Assembly (NCBI RefSeq): GCF_008831285.2
Contig: NC_045150.1
Location: 14,753,362-14,817,361, forward strand
Reading direction: 5' to 3'
Source of the DNA: Nymphaea colorata
Lineage: Eukaryota > Streptophyta > Magnoliopsida > Nymphaeales > Nymphaeaceae
Length of the DNA stretch: 64,000 bases
Numbering within the stretch: position 1 is the stretch's first letter; every line of letters starts with the position of its first letter. Positions 23,251 to 34,985 of this stretch are shown piece after piece. The position numbers were made by a program, and so were the translations under genes. The notes under the pieces are model-generated. The model searched no databases, was not told the origin of the DNA, and was given only the letters and a program-made list of their open reading frames with translations.

Positions 23251-24430
23251 TGTTTTTATAATAGTTTATCGTGATTTCAACAACAGTTTGTGGTGCTTTC
23301 AACCATAGATTTTTAACTTTTTAATTACCTAACAACACTGGGCATTCAACATGCTAGAATTCTCCCATATAGAAGTGCTAGTAATATCATAAGTAGTTTT
23401 AATGTTTATAGGTGAAGACTAAGTAGCACCATTGTATGGTGTCTAATGATATTTTAATTAGATTACTATAAACTCATGCAAAAATGACTTTGATCATATC
23501 TAAAGGGTGCAAAAGATTCCATGTTCGGTTTTAAGCTAGGCCTCTTTCAAATGCATCACCCAAAAATATTAATTAGCTGAAAAGTAAGTTCTCAATGATG
23601 GCAAACCTCTCACACACACAAGATCAGTGGGAACTTCATAGCAAAATTCCTGTATATATGCTGCCAAAACACTATGACTTGAATCTGAGGATAGGAACTG
23701 GGCCAGGCACCAGATGGACAATTGGGACCATTTGACCTACTGGCCAGATAAAAAACTCGCTGGGATAGCTGGCCTGGGTTGTGTATTGGGGGCTCGACTT
23801 GGCCCAAATACATACCTTTATACTTTTTTTTTCCACATTCTTTGGCATGATGCCAGCAGTCGACTCCCATACAAACTCTTGACATATTCCCAATGGTTTC
23901 CAAAATATTAGAAAATGAAAAGTGAAGATTTCAAATAAGGATAGATATCGGGTTTAGTACAAGATAAACATGAAGTTGATGGTCAGGCCCAGGCCCAATA
24001 AATAAACAGAAAGGCTTGGACTGCCAATAAAGGCTTTGGGTCAGCCCAAGCACGGCTTTGTCAAGCCTTGGTCCAGCCTAATGCTATTCCAGATCTGGTT
24101 CACCCACATTCATTTAGGTGAGAGCCAGCTTGCTCGGACCTAACCCAACCCTTTGACGTCCCCAGGTTGGGTTAAACTGCAAATGCCCTCTTTGACTAAC
24201 TCCAATGATGTCATTGATCGATTCCTCAACCATGCCAAACTGCCGATGCTGGACTGTAGATGGTCCGTGTGGGCCCGCAGTTTGAGAGTGAGATCAAGCT
24301 GGGAGCTACTTTGTCAATATTTTTGAAATTTCATTGAATGAATTGTAAAATCAAGTGGAAACTGAAAGAAACCCATAAGCACATCTGCGTCTTTTAAAAT
24401 GGGCGATTGGCGATGAATTGAATAAATCTC
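23251..24430. other. Intergenic with a GGCCCA-rich block
   Basis: No gene recognised. Around 23960-24170 the sequence is rich in GGCCCAGGCCCA, GGCCTGG and CCAACCC words and is less AT-rich than its surroundings, suggesting an unclassified repeat remnant. Overlapping frames at 23610-23911 on both strands have no recognisable domain. Confidence 0.45.
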
Positions 24431-24439
24431 GCTTCAGTC

Positions 24440-24695
24440 CAAATCACTTGAATAAAGATTGGCTGATTGCCTCAAGGCACATAGGGCAACTGGGCTACAA
24501 GGCAGTTCATATCCAAGGAATTCAAGGTTTGAATCTTGTGGCCGTTGTCACATTCTAGTGTGTTATTTCTCTTGTCTACAAACTATGGCAAGAACAACAT
24601 TCGAGTTGAATGATGTACAGTACGTCCACATTGGTGGTTTTATGAAGAAGAGAGTTTCTTCTAAGTAAACATAAATAAATAAATAAATATTAGCC
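24440..24695 (+). mobile_element. Possible tRNA-derived SINE
   Basis: A B-box-like GGTTTGAATCT lies at about 24525-24535. An imperfect A-box-like TGGCTGATTGCC lies about 65 bp upstream, which is longer than in most tRNA-derived SINEs. The 3' end carries a simple A-rich tail, (AAAT)n, at about 24671-24692. I found no target duplication. Low confidence. Confidence 0.3.
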
Positions 24696-25525
24696 GATTT
24701 GTATAACACTTTGGATCAACCCAAGCCAAGCCCCTACAATTCAAATCGGCTGATTCCAACCAACTTTTACAAGAGAAAAACAGAATGTGAGAGTATGAAG
24801 AATTAAAGTACCATTAAGGCAGATTGATAAGTATCACAATAGGCAACTCCTATTTATCAAGAATGATGCAGGAACATGTGGGCTTGTCTGGGCAATTGCC
24901 CACACAGGCACACAAAAATTACTAGTTTACTTGCTAAAGCTCCGTAGCTATTTTGCTGACTAGCATATGGCATCCCTCGGCCACTGATTTTCTGAAGGGC
25001 CAGCCTGTCAGCACTGAATATCTAGCTTCGCCACCGACGAGTAACTGTGTTTTGCGGCGACCCATTCAAACTGCGAACCGATGAGGTCGGTCCTTTTCCT
25101 TTGGAAAAACTGTGGAGTCAATGGCTGCTCATCGTGTTTGACAAGTCCTGGATTTCTCAAAACGCAATCAGGGCAGGCCAGTCCAAGAAACTGGGCTCAA
25201 TCCATCGACGGTCCAGCCGTGCTCTTCAGATGGCTGGACCCACCATGCAACTTCTTCTTGATTGATGTTTCATATTTATATGTTTCCTACTGAGGCGTTC
25301 TTCTAGGTCATGCACATAGACCTCATGTCGGCTAACAATGCCGGACGCAATGGTTTAGGCTACTTGTCAAAGAAAGAAAATGTGACCCATGGATGCAATG
25401 GAATTCTGACACAAGAATATTCCATGCATGTCTCTCTCTCTAATAGCCCACATCGTCCGTTAATCTTTCCACCATCCCTAAGAGCTGTTTTAGAATAAAA
25501 GAACAAATCAGGCTGAATCGGAAAG

Positions 25526-25530
25526 GGAGA

Positions 25531-25562
<32 letters not shown>

Positions 25563-25564
25563 AA
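25526..25564. repeat. (GA)n microsatellite
   Basis: Interrupted GA tract in C2, at the homologous site of the (CT)n(AT)n tract of C7 (54598-54662). Confidence 0.95.
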
Positions 25565-25947
25565 GGGTGGTGACAGTTGCTCATGAAGAGGCCATGAGTG
25601 GAGAGCATTCAACTGAGTTCAGGGTAGATTGAGTTTAGTGCCCGATTAAGGGTACTCAACATACATACCCAAGAGTAAGGGGACATTGTAGTAATTTTCA
25701 AAAGGTATGTCCTTTATAGTTTTTTTTTTTTGACTTCCACTTTTGTCTTCCCAATTTTTTTTTTCGGTGTGAATTGGGACTATTTTCAATTTTTTTTGCA
25801 TTAGTATGACACATATATAACCGGCTTTAGAGTTCAGGTGGACATGGTACAACACAAACATATTTGTATTAATGTAACAGCCATAATCAAAGGAGAGTAT
25901 CCGGTCCAAGAAAAGGTATTACATAAAAGACATATCTTCAAAGAAGA

Positions 25948-25948
<1 letters not shown>

Positions 25949-25988
<40 letters not shown>
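25949..25988. repeat. (AT)n microsatellite
   Basis: Pure AT tract in C2, at the site of the (AT)n tract in C7 near 54160-54200. Confidence 0.95.
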
Positions 25989-25991
<3 letters not shown>

Positions 25992-28799
25992 GATATTATG
26001 AAAGAATTAAAAAGGCTAAAATAAACATCATTTTATTAAAAAATTCAAAAGTACCCCAACCCCATCTTTTTTTCTCTGTATATAATAAAACAGAAACATT
26101 TTAAAAGTGTAGAAAAAATGTTATGAAAAGGTCAAAAGAGTCTAAAGTAAACATTTCTTTATTAAAAAAATTGAACATATCAAAACCCCATCTTTTTTCC
26201 ACTGCATACTTGTGAGTTCAGATGTGCATGCAACTCAATCTCATATCGGGGCTTCGGGTCTGCAGGCAGTGGAGAGAAGAAACTGCACTTTGGCAACCAT
26301 CATTGTCATGGGAAATCGCTTGTTGATTCCTCAATCGATGCGATGCTGTGGATGAGATAAAACTTTAAAAAATCTGGAATTGGTTCTCGAACTGATGGAC
26401 TAGCATTTTCTTAGACAGCTTCTTATAGGAACAAGTTTTCTCAGACATCTTCGACTTAATTTCTTTCTTAAGTGGGCATCTGATATACTTTTGATGACGT
26501 ATGTGGAGGGCTACATATCTATATGATCCAATATATTGCATGCCTAAGGTCTGATTTATATAGGTTAAAAGTGAAAACTGTAAGGACCGCTTAGGCATGA
26601 AGTAACGTAAAGCACCCATCTAAATAGATATGTTTTCTCTTCTTCATGTTTCGTATTTGTTATGTGTTCTGTTTTGTCACTTTCAGGTTTTCAATCTTTT
26701 TCATTGGAGGAAAGAGATCCAGGGAAATTGTGTATAGTCACTCATGCTCGGTTAGACTTCTGCTAAGCATCCCCCATTTTGCCTACCTATTTAGGGGTTG
26801 TTCTTATTATGAAAACTGTATGAGTGTCGCTGCTGCCGAATGACTCCTTAATAGTAGTGGAGCCTCATTGCGGGTTTTGTAAGCAATTTCCTGTACCAGT
26901 CATTGATACTTCTTTTTTTTAAATTTTTTTTATATACCTTAAAGTTGAAAGTTAAACTAATACTACCCCCAAGTCAGAAATTTGGCTTTGCCACTACCCC
27001 TTTAGGGTTCTATTTTTCTTCAGCTTGATCTCTAGCTGAAAACCATTTTGGTAATTTTTGGACTCTGCTTAGTTTGAAGGTGTGAAGCATAGACTCTCCA
27101 TCCAACATGCACCAAACTCCACAAGTTAGTGATGTACTCCATATTTTGGTGATTGATTATAACCTTGCTTAGCTTACCTTGCAATCAAGTTGAGGAGTTA
27201 CCATGTTCTAAGTTTAAAATATATAGTTTTCCAGTACCTAACAGAAATTCTTGTATAATAATGTAATTGCGCTGCATGAACTTCCGGCATCCACTGCTTG
27301 TGAAATCAAATAGATTTTTTGCGTTCGGAAACTGTCGAGGGAGCCCCTCGTTCTATTCATGAGACATCAAATAGGTAATTAAATATACAAATGACAGTAA
27401 TTAATCCACTTTCTATGTCATAACTTATAGACACCAAGATTGGAACATTTTTCCAGGGGACTTGCGGTGGCTGGTGACATTAGCTAGTGATGTAACAAGT
27501 TCTTGAGTCATTTACCGGGGATTGCATGCAACTTTTTGTGTTTTCTGCACCCTTCTCCACAATCCAAGCAATTTTAAGTAATAGCATTTGAATATTCTTG
27601 TGTTGAAGAATTCCAATGACATTTGATCAATAAGAGAGATATCTTAACGTATTCCTTTGGTAACAACAATAAGCGGTGAACATGCTGTAAAAAGGGAAGT
27701 ATTGAAGCGAAGTGTGGGTTGCTGTGCACCATTGCCCCACATCAGTATTGTTGCGACGATGCTGGACCTAGTTGCTGTCACATCATAGTCCCCACATCAG
27801 ACCCAGGTCGGTGACTCACGTGCCCTTCAGCCAAAAAGTCTTCGCTCCACCACTAAAGAAGGGGCTGAGATCACAATTTGGCGGGCTAGCGTGAAATTAT
27901 TCATGTCATGAGGAATCAATTTTTTGAAAGATCATAGTAATTTTGCTTTGCTGTGCTATCCTACATCCTTTGATGGGATATTCATATGATCCATCTATTG
28001 TACAAGGTTGACTGGAAAATAAACGAATGTCATCATACTTTAAACATGTTTAAGGGTAATTAAAATGGGTGATTAACAATGGATTGGCGCGATCATTTCT
28101 AAATATTCAAGTGATTCAAAGATGAACCTCCATGGCTGGATGGTTATTTGTTTGTTTGGTGTCAATAAAAAACATCGCAAAATATGCATTTGCAACGATC
28201 AATTGCTTGACCATGGTTTTCAATTATGGAATCCAACTTTTATGGCAGTTTTTAACAATACAAAATAACCATCCGAGCACAGAAATAGCTGCCTAATTTC
28301 AACACACAGACACACACACTCGTATATATGTATATATATTCCCATTAGCAACTCCCTAGACAACTGCACTTGAGGCTCTTAATTCTGTTGAACAAATTTG
28401 GCCACCTGGTCATTGTTCAATCTCATAAGACAATACTTGAAACTGTAGGAAACTTAATTTGAAGAAAGAAACAATATTGTAAAAGCGGTATCGTATCACT
28501 TATCGATCGGGCTAACCTATATATGTAAGGTAACATATTGTAAATTTATTTTTGTAATGCATTCACAATTAAAAAAGAAAAAATAGCAATAAATTCTGAT
28601 AAAACCAAGAAAAATGTTTCCTATATAAAACAACTCATCACAATGTTACACACATAATAAAAATTCACAAATCTTCATCTACAGACATAATAATGGTAAG
28701 ACATGATAACCATGATAAAATTTGAGGTCTTAAAGACTTTTACAATAAACTTTTTACTGCTTTTACATCATATTATCAAACATTTATAATATGCAACCT

Positions 28800-29115
28800 A
28801 TCTATTCACCTTCTTCATCTTCATTATAATATTCAAACTCATTTTGCTTCATTGTTTTCATCCCCTTCAAGTGGAATGTCCTCACCAGCATATGCAGGCT
28901 CACCTTCTTCAATGTTCAAAAGGAGTAGGCCACAATGAGGCCTCCATCCTTTCACATCAAATTCCTCAGATGATCACTGCTGCTCAGAGCATCATTGTCA
29001 GAATTCGAAATTGCAAATTCCAAAGAATGGCTACTAATGGTGCTAGAGTCACTCTCAAAAGCATGTTCCTTTCTTCCAGCAGCCACAATTCACTTCACGC
29101 CTTCCAAGATAGTCA
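28800..29115 (-). pseudogene. Possible degraded C-terminal coding remnant
   Basis: On the minus strand two joined frames read like coding sequence: HAFESDSSTISSHSLEFAIS, then after a one-base shift GWRPHCGLLLLNIEEGEPAY and GEDIPLEGDENNEAK. The region is rich in Ser, Asp and Glu, and uncommon for random AT-rich DNA. I do not recognise the family. It needs one frameshift to be continuous, so if real it is a broken gene end. Confidence 0.25.
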
Positions 29116-29215
29116 AACTAATTGAAATATTCATCTCCAAAATATTTTTATTGCATGACGAATGGCAAATACAAGTGCCATGTGGTGAAACATGAAGAGG
29201 TAATCTGATGGTCTC

Positions 29216-29401
29216 CAGTGGCAGAGTTACATTGTAGCTGGTGTGGGCAATTACCCACACCAGCCTACAAATTTTGCCTTATTTACATATGTAAACATAA
29301 TTGACTTTTATTGTTTTTTTTTTCTTTTACATATGAGTGATCCTTCAAGTTTAAAACTAAACAGAGAGCCCCTCAATCAGAAATTTCTAGCTCTGCCACT
29401 G
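29216..29401. mobile_element. hAT-like MITE (186 bp)
   Basis: Inverted termini CAGTGGCAGAGTTA at the left and CAGTGGCAGAGCTA (read on the minus strand) at the right, differing at one base. The 8-bp flanks ATGGTCTC and GTGGTGTC match at six of eight positions, consistent with an aged hAT 8-bp target duplication. Near the left end is a perfect 11-bp inverted repeat, GCTGGTGTGGG/CCCACACCAGC, around CAATTA (29237-29264). There is no coding capacity. Related sequence lies in C1 (about 6385-6570) and C3 (about 30567-30757). Confidence 0.65.
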
Positions 29402-29674
29402 GTGGTGTCACTAGTTAAACGATAGCATGACATTTTCAATTTGCGATCAAAATTGGAAATGATTGATGAGATGCAAGTATGAATGTCAAGAAATAATTTA
29501 TGGAAAGCATTATTATATCTTATCAAGTTATCAAGGATTCCTATTAATATGAAGCAAGAAATAAATGGAAAGCAGTATGAATGTCACACATGCTAATGGT
29601 TGCGTAGATAAACCCTGAGGTCATAGACATTTTTGGTTTGACTGGCCTTTTACATAAGTCCTCTATTCCTAAAG

Positions 29675-29745
<71 letters not shown>

Positions 29746-30432
29746 AACATTATGCTACATATAAAATAGGTTTTTAAAGATTGACATGCGACCCTTGGAA
29801 TCCAGCCGTATAACTAAATCAAAAATATTTTACTTGCATAATAAGTTCTAGAGTCTTTGAGGTATTATTGTAAACCAACTTAAATTATTTCTTTCTTTTC
29901 CTTTGTGTAGTCTAAACAATTCTTTTTCTTTCTATTCAAACAAGCTTTTATAACAATTTGTTTCATTCTATTTTCTTTCCTCTCCTTTTCTTCCAAAATC
30001 ATTTCTTTCCCTTTCCATTCTTTTCCTTTTATCCTACTTTCTCTCCATCCAAACAGGAGCTATAATAGGTCAACGAAAAATTTATTTGACAATTGGGATT
30101 GTGTTGCCTAAAGCCTCTCTAAGAGCCAGCACGTTTGAAATGACTTTATATAAGAAGTTACATGGGGCAATAGGTTGCTACTGGTGTACACTTGTAGCTC
30201 CTTCTATCTTGAGAATCAAAACAATCACAGTGTTGTTCAACTTCTTCACCATTCATCTTATTCCCAAGAAAACTTCAACCATCTTGATCATGTAATGACT
30301 GGTTACTCCTCGGTATTGTTGAAAAAGGGACCTGAAGGATCCATTACGTCCCGACGCACTCTCCGCTTTCAAACTAAAGTTGCATACTTCAGTTCTTTTG
30401 TTAAAACTGATCTTAGGATTTGTCATTTGTTA
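29402..30432. other. Intergenic, no recognised gene
   Basis: Contains a long (AT)n tract and a CT-rich stretch (29880-30060) ending TCCAAACAGGAGC, which resembles a transposon edge but has no partner. Frames at 30086-30450 have no known domain. Confidence 0.5.
29678..29746. repeat. (AT)n microsatellite
   Basis: About 65 bp of alternating AT with one GT interruption. Translations of it give runs of Tyr-Ile and are not genes. Confidence 0.95.
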
Positions 30433-31979
30433 ATTTGCTATTTATTTTAAATGTGCATTTGGCAGTGTGAATTCAAATTTTATTTTAAAATTTTATACGA
30501 ACCCTATTTTGATTGTCAGGACCATGAAATTCATGGAAGTACAGAAAATTGAGATTGGGGCTAGAGCCTTTGGTGGAGTCATATGTGGGCTGGTGTAGGC
30601 AGTTGCCCAAATGGTCCTATCAAATTTCTTTATTTTCATTTTTACGTAACCTTTCAACTACTTGCTTCTTTATATGCACCAGTGACCCTATAGGTATGAG
30701 ATTCTTTAAATTAGTGCCCCTAAGTCCAACATTCCTAACTATAGCTGCCACTAACCATGGTAGGAGGTGGAACTAGCTAGATGATAAAATAATGAAGTTT
30801 CTGATAATTGATTGTACTAAGTTTTTTCTTAATCATGTAATAAATATGTTACCAATTGGTAGCTTCGCCGTTGACCGTCAGTGTCGAAAACTCAAGCTGC
30901 ATCGATTGAAGAAATCAACAAGCGACATCCCATGACAATGCTGGTGGCTAAAGTTCAGTTTCTCCTCCTCCACCACCCTTCTCTCCTCATTCTTCTTGAC
31001 TTTTATTTGAATCCCTTGAATATTCAGGAATGACCTGGCCAATCCAGTTTTCAGTCGACCTGATCGGATCATATGAAAATCCCATCAAAGGATCTGTAAT
31101 GGCCCACCAAGCAGGAAAGTTGCCACGACCTTTGAGAAAATTGATTTCTCACTACATGGATAAGCTCGCCCTAACCCGTCAACTTGTTGAAGGTTCCGCA
31201 CTGCATTCAATCATAAAACAAGTAATATACTTAATTTGCTATTTATTTAAATGTGCATTTGTCAGTGTGAATTCAAATTTTATTTTAAAATTTTATACAA
31301 ACCCTATTTTGATTGTCAGGACCATGAAATTCATGGAAGTACAGAAAATTGAGATTGGGGCTAGAGCCTTTGGTGGAGTCATACGTGGGCTGGTGTAGGC
31401 AGTACCCAAATTTTTTGACTGAACATCGCTTGAGTCACCGACCTGAGTTTGATAGTGCCCATGTGGGCACTATGAAGTGACTGGAACTGAGTCCAGCTTT
31501 ATCAGAATATAATTTTTGACTAACTGGTATGGGTAAATATGGTGCACACCGACCCACCCTTAGCTCCGCTACTGCCCTTCTTACAACATAGTCCCCTCAC
31601 AAAATGTTACAATGTCAGCTGGTGTCTAGAAATTAGTGACATAGACAGTGGATTAGTTTATGTATTTAATTACCTATTGACATTTCAATAAAGCGAGGGG
31701 CTCCCTCGGCAGTTTCCCAGCAAAAAATTACCTACTTGATATAACAAGCAGTGGCAGCCGGATGGGCATGCAGACCAATTACATTATTATACTTGAACAT
31801 ATATGTTAGGTACGGGAAAACTATATATGTTACACTTAGAACATGATAGCTCGATTGCAAGATAATCTAAGCAAGGTTATCATTCAAGTTTCAGTTTGAG
31901 TGAAAACTGAAATCCGGCATCTGATAATGCCCATGCCCATGTGAGTAGAGCCAAATGTCCATCAACTGGCATAGCGCTT

Positions 31980-32015
31980 CCACCCTAGTTGCACTAGTAT
32001 AGCACATCCGGAATA

Positions 32016-32072
<57 letters not shown>

Positions 32073-32393
32073 TGACGTTGCTATCTCTTTTATAAGGACC
32101 ATGGTGTAGGTAACGTGAATAGCATTAAAATAGGGATGGGGAAATTGGTCGATCAAACCAAGGCATCTTTCAGATGTGGTTTCATTAGCATATCAGTCTT
32201 CTATATGCTTTTGTGGTGATGCTGATCTGTGTTGAAGTCGATGATATATGTGAGAGACTTCCTACATAAAAAAGGACAAAAAGTTGTGGAAACTCGTTCT
32301 TCTGCTTGAATAGTCATATTTAGCAGTTGTTGAATCATAATAAAAAGACGGTCAATTGCCTCTGATGTAACATATTTCGATTTTTCTTGTTGT
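31980..32393 (+). repeat. 414-bp tandem duplication in C3, unit 1
   Basis: Begins CCACCCTAGTTGCACTAG, contains (GT)n(AT)n, and ends TTTTTCTTGTTGT. The adjacent unit 2 repeats it almost perfectly apart from microsatellite length. Confidence 0.9.
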
Positions 32394-32450
32394 CCACCCT
32401 AGTTGCACTAGTATAGCACATCCAGAATAGTGTGTGTGTGTGTGTGTGTG

Positions 32451-32493
<43 letters not shown>

Positions 32494-32814
32494 TGACATT
32501 GCTATCTCTTTTATAACGACCGTGGTGTAGGTAACGTGAATAGCATTAAAATAGGGATGGGGAAGTTGGTCGATCAAACCAAGGCATCTTTCAGATGTGG
32601 TTTCATTAGCATATCAGTCTTCTATATGCTTTTGTGGTGATGCTGATCTGTGTTGAAGTCGATGATATATGTGAGAGACTTCCTACATAAAAAAGGACAA
32701 AAAGTTGTGGAAACTCGTTCTTCTGCTTGAATAGTCATATTTAGAAGTTGTTGAATCATAATAAAAAGACGGTCAATTGCCTCTGATGTAACATATTTCG
32801 ATTTTTCTTGTTGT
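32394..32814 (+). repeat. 421-bp tandem duplication in C3, unit 2
   Basis: Near-identical copy of 31980-32393. After its end the sequence continues with CATGGTATTC, homologous to C1 near 3865, so unit 2 keeps the ancestral right junction. C1 has a single copy. Confidence 0.9.
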
Positions 32815-33727
32815 CATGGTATTCAAAATTCATGTTCTTCCATAGCCACCATATTGCCATGGGAACACAATCTTCCAACTTCACATTAGTATTTTGATTC
32901 GAGCCTTTTTATTCCACCTCCATGTCTGCGTCTCTGCCACCATGTCTGGAACTGTAATATCAACGATGATAGAACTGTCATATCATGTAAACTAATGGTT
33001 CCTATTCAACAGGGTGGTTCCTCTCTTTTTTGACTTGTCTACCACCGAAAGTGAAAATGTGGTGGAAGAAAGAAACAAAGAAACAGCTCCATGCCATTTG
33101 AGTTCTCTTGCATGTATAGAGAGAGAGAGAGAGACAGACAGAGAAAGAGATAGGTATTACATATCCTTATTTTAAATAGTAGTCCACACTGGCGAGTGGG
33201 AGAGACAGATGAGCGTATGGGTGCACCCAAGTAATTTTGTAGGAAATAAGTAATTTTATAGGAAATGAAACACGGATTAAACAATGTGCCAACCTGTTAA
33301 GCCCGAAGAAAAAAGACACAAAAATACAATTGGCCTCATAGATGGCTCATTTTTTGAAATTATTGGGTTGTACAAAAGGGTAGATTGATATGGTAGACAC
33401 TTTTGGTAAAATGGATTTAGGTTAAGGATTCATGACTTACCCATTGAGTGACTTTAGCACTAGATATTTCCACAATGAGTACTACCATGTCCGGATTCAA
33501 TAGATATGTTGTTAGTCCAGGCTTCCTTATCCTTTTAGGGGAAGGTCTATGGTAAAGAAAATCCAATGCCTTTTTGGTCCGCTTTTTGAAATTGTAAACA
33601 AAAGCAAGACCTAGAAACGAAATGTTTTCTCTTTCTTTGTCCATCCTTTCCTCACTTTTCTCCTTTCCCTTTCTGTTCTAGCCATCATCCAAGGCATTTG
33701 GATGATGAACTTTTGCCAACCAAACAT

Positions 33728-34479
33728 ATTTTTCAAAAATGTGGACTAGTGTGTGGGCCTCTTTAAAGTAGTTTTTTTGCGGGAAGGAGGCCACAAGGGT
33801 TCTACCCATCTGATGGAGACGACTCATAAAAATCAATACCACCTTTAAAAGTTGACCATAAGTCAAATAACACCTGTTGAGAGCAGCTAGCAGGAGTAGA
33901 GGCAGGTATAGGTTAAGTGTCGCTATACTGATGCATAATTTTTTTTGTACGTCAATATGGTTAATGATTAAAATAACTTTAATTCACATTAAAAAAAATT
34001 GTAAAGACAAAATTGAAAGTAGAAAAAAGTAAAAAGACTAACGAGAATATTTTTAATAAATTACCAAAATATTCTTCTCTCCTTTGATGGACACAACACT
34101 TTCTATCGTTAAGTATTGGTAATTACATAAATTTTAAAAACTTTTTATTTTTATGTTAATATTTTTGAACAAATTTTCTCATTCTTTAAAAATTGAAAAA
34201 TTTATACCTAGTGTCCTTTATCTAGAATTTTGATCTTCTGTCTGGGCTCCTAACCTCATATGCTGAAGATAATTGAATAAAGCAGTTAAGTGGGATTGCT
34301 GCTGGCTGCCCATAGATCTGATATGTAGACCAGCAAGCGTGAAATATAGCAGATAAAGCTTTCTCTTAATGGCTTCACTCATTTACATGGAAGTCAAGGT
34401 TGGCACCTGCTTGACTTTGTGCTTCATCACGTCCTGCCAAGGTCGGCTTGTTCTTTCAACATCAACCACGAGTCAAAGC
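33728..34479. other. Intergenic, no gene seen
   Basis: AT-rich sequence between C3 and C4. No recognisable coding or RNA feature. Confidence 0.5.
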
Positions 34480-34897
34480 CGACCAACGTGGGCCAGCTGC
34501 AATCATAAAGGCCGTGAAGGCTCAATTGTTGGTAAATGATCGCCATGAGCCAGACCCGACTAGAATTCAGTCGACCTTATTTTTTGTGTTAAGACTGAAC
34601 CAATTAAAAAAATAAGAACACTCTATAGAGATCTTCCCTAGCATCAGGTGAGCAAGAGGGGTATTTCATACTACCGCTCAACAAGATGGCTGAAACCTTA
34701 GCCTTACCTCCATTTCCCTAGAGCCTATTCTGTATCAGGTGTCCCACAATTGCTGGTTCATTCAAATTTAACAAAATCAGTTTCTATGATGGTAAATCCT
34801 AAAAAAGATGTACTTGTTTCAGCATCGAAAATAATTGTGCAAAGGTCTTCCCAGATAGAAAGCATACTAGAAGCATCAAACAAAGCAATGCTAGAGG

Positions 34898-34899
<2 letters not shown>

Positions 34900-34984
<85 letters not shown>
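34900..34984. repeat. (AT)n(GT)n compound microsatellite
   Basis: Long AT tract followed by about 20 GT units. The homologous site in C7 (51818-51908) also carries (AT)n(GT)n, with a different ratio. The open frames across it encode repetitive Tyr-Ile and Cys-Val runs and are artefacts. Confidence 0.95.

Positions 34985-34985
<1 letters not shown>

Larger units (their letters stand above)
24880..28345 (-). repeat. Dispersed repeat family, copy C2
   Basis: Largely the reverse complement of C7 (51820-55053). Shared landmarks: the CAAGTCCTGGATTTCTC block (25141 versus 55040), the block with GGCGTTCTTCTAGGTCATG (25290 versus 54895), (GA)n (25526 versus 54598), the (AT)n tract (25949 versus 54158), the ATGACAATG-type block (26300 versus 53840), and two hAT-like terminal-repeat blocks at about 26850-27000 and 27690-27860. 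The right side ends in an (AC)n/(AT)n tract near 28310. It contains no ORF with a recognisable domain. Confidence 0.7.
30433..33727 (+). repeat. Dispersed repeat family, copy C3
   Basis: Inverted partner of C1, 24 kb away. Two features distinguish it from C1. First, a 414-bp tandem duplication covers 31980-32814. Second, an extra block at about 31190-31407 repeats the outer edge of the copy (30433-30606) inside it. A hAT-like block with AGTGGCGGAGC-type ends lies at about 31395-31575. There is no recognisable coding region. The short frame shared with C1 (30549-30776 here, 6364-6591 there) falls in MITE-like sequence. Confidence 0.7.

Noticed and set aside
30549-30776. 75-residue frame conserved between C1 (6364-6591) and C3
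   Set aside because: Lies in a MITE-like block of the duplicated repeat; conservation follows from recent copying, and no domain is recognisable.
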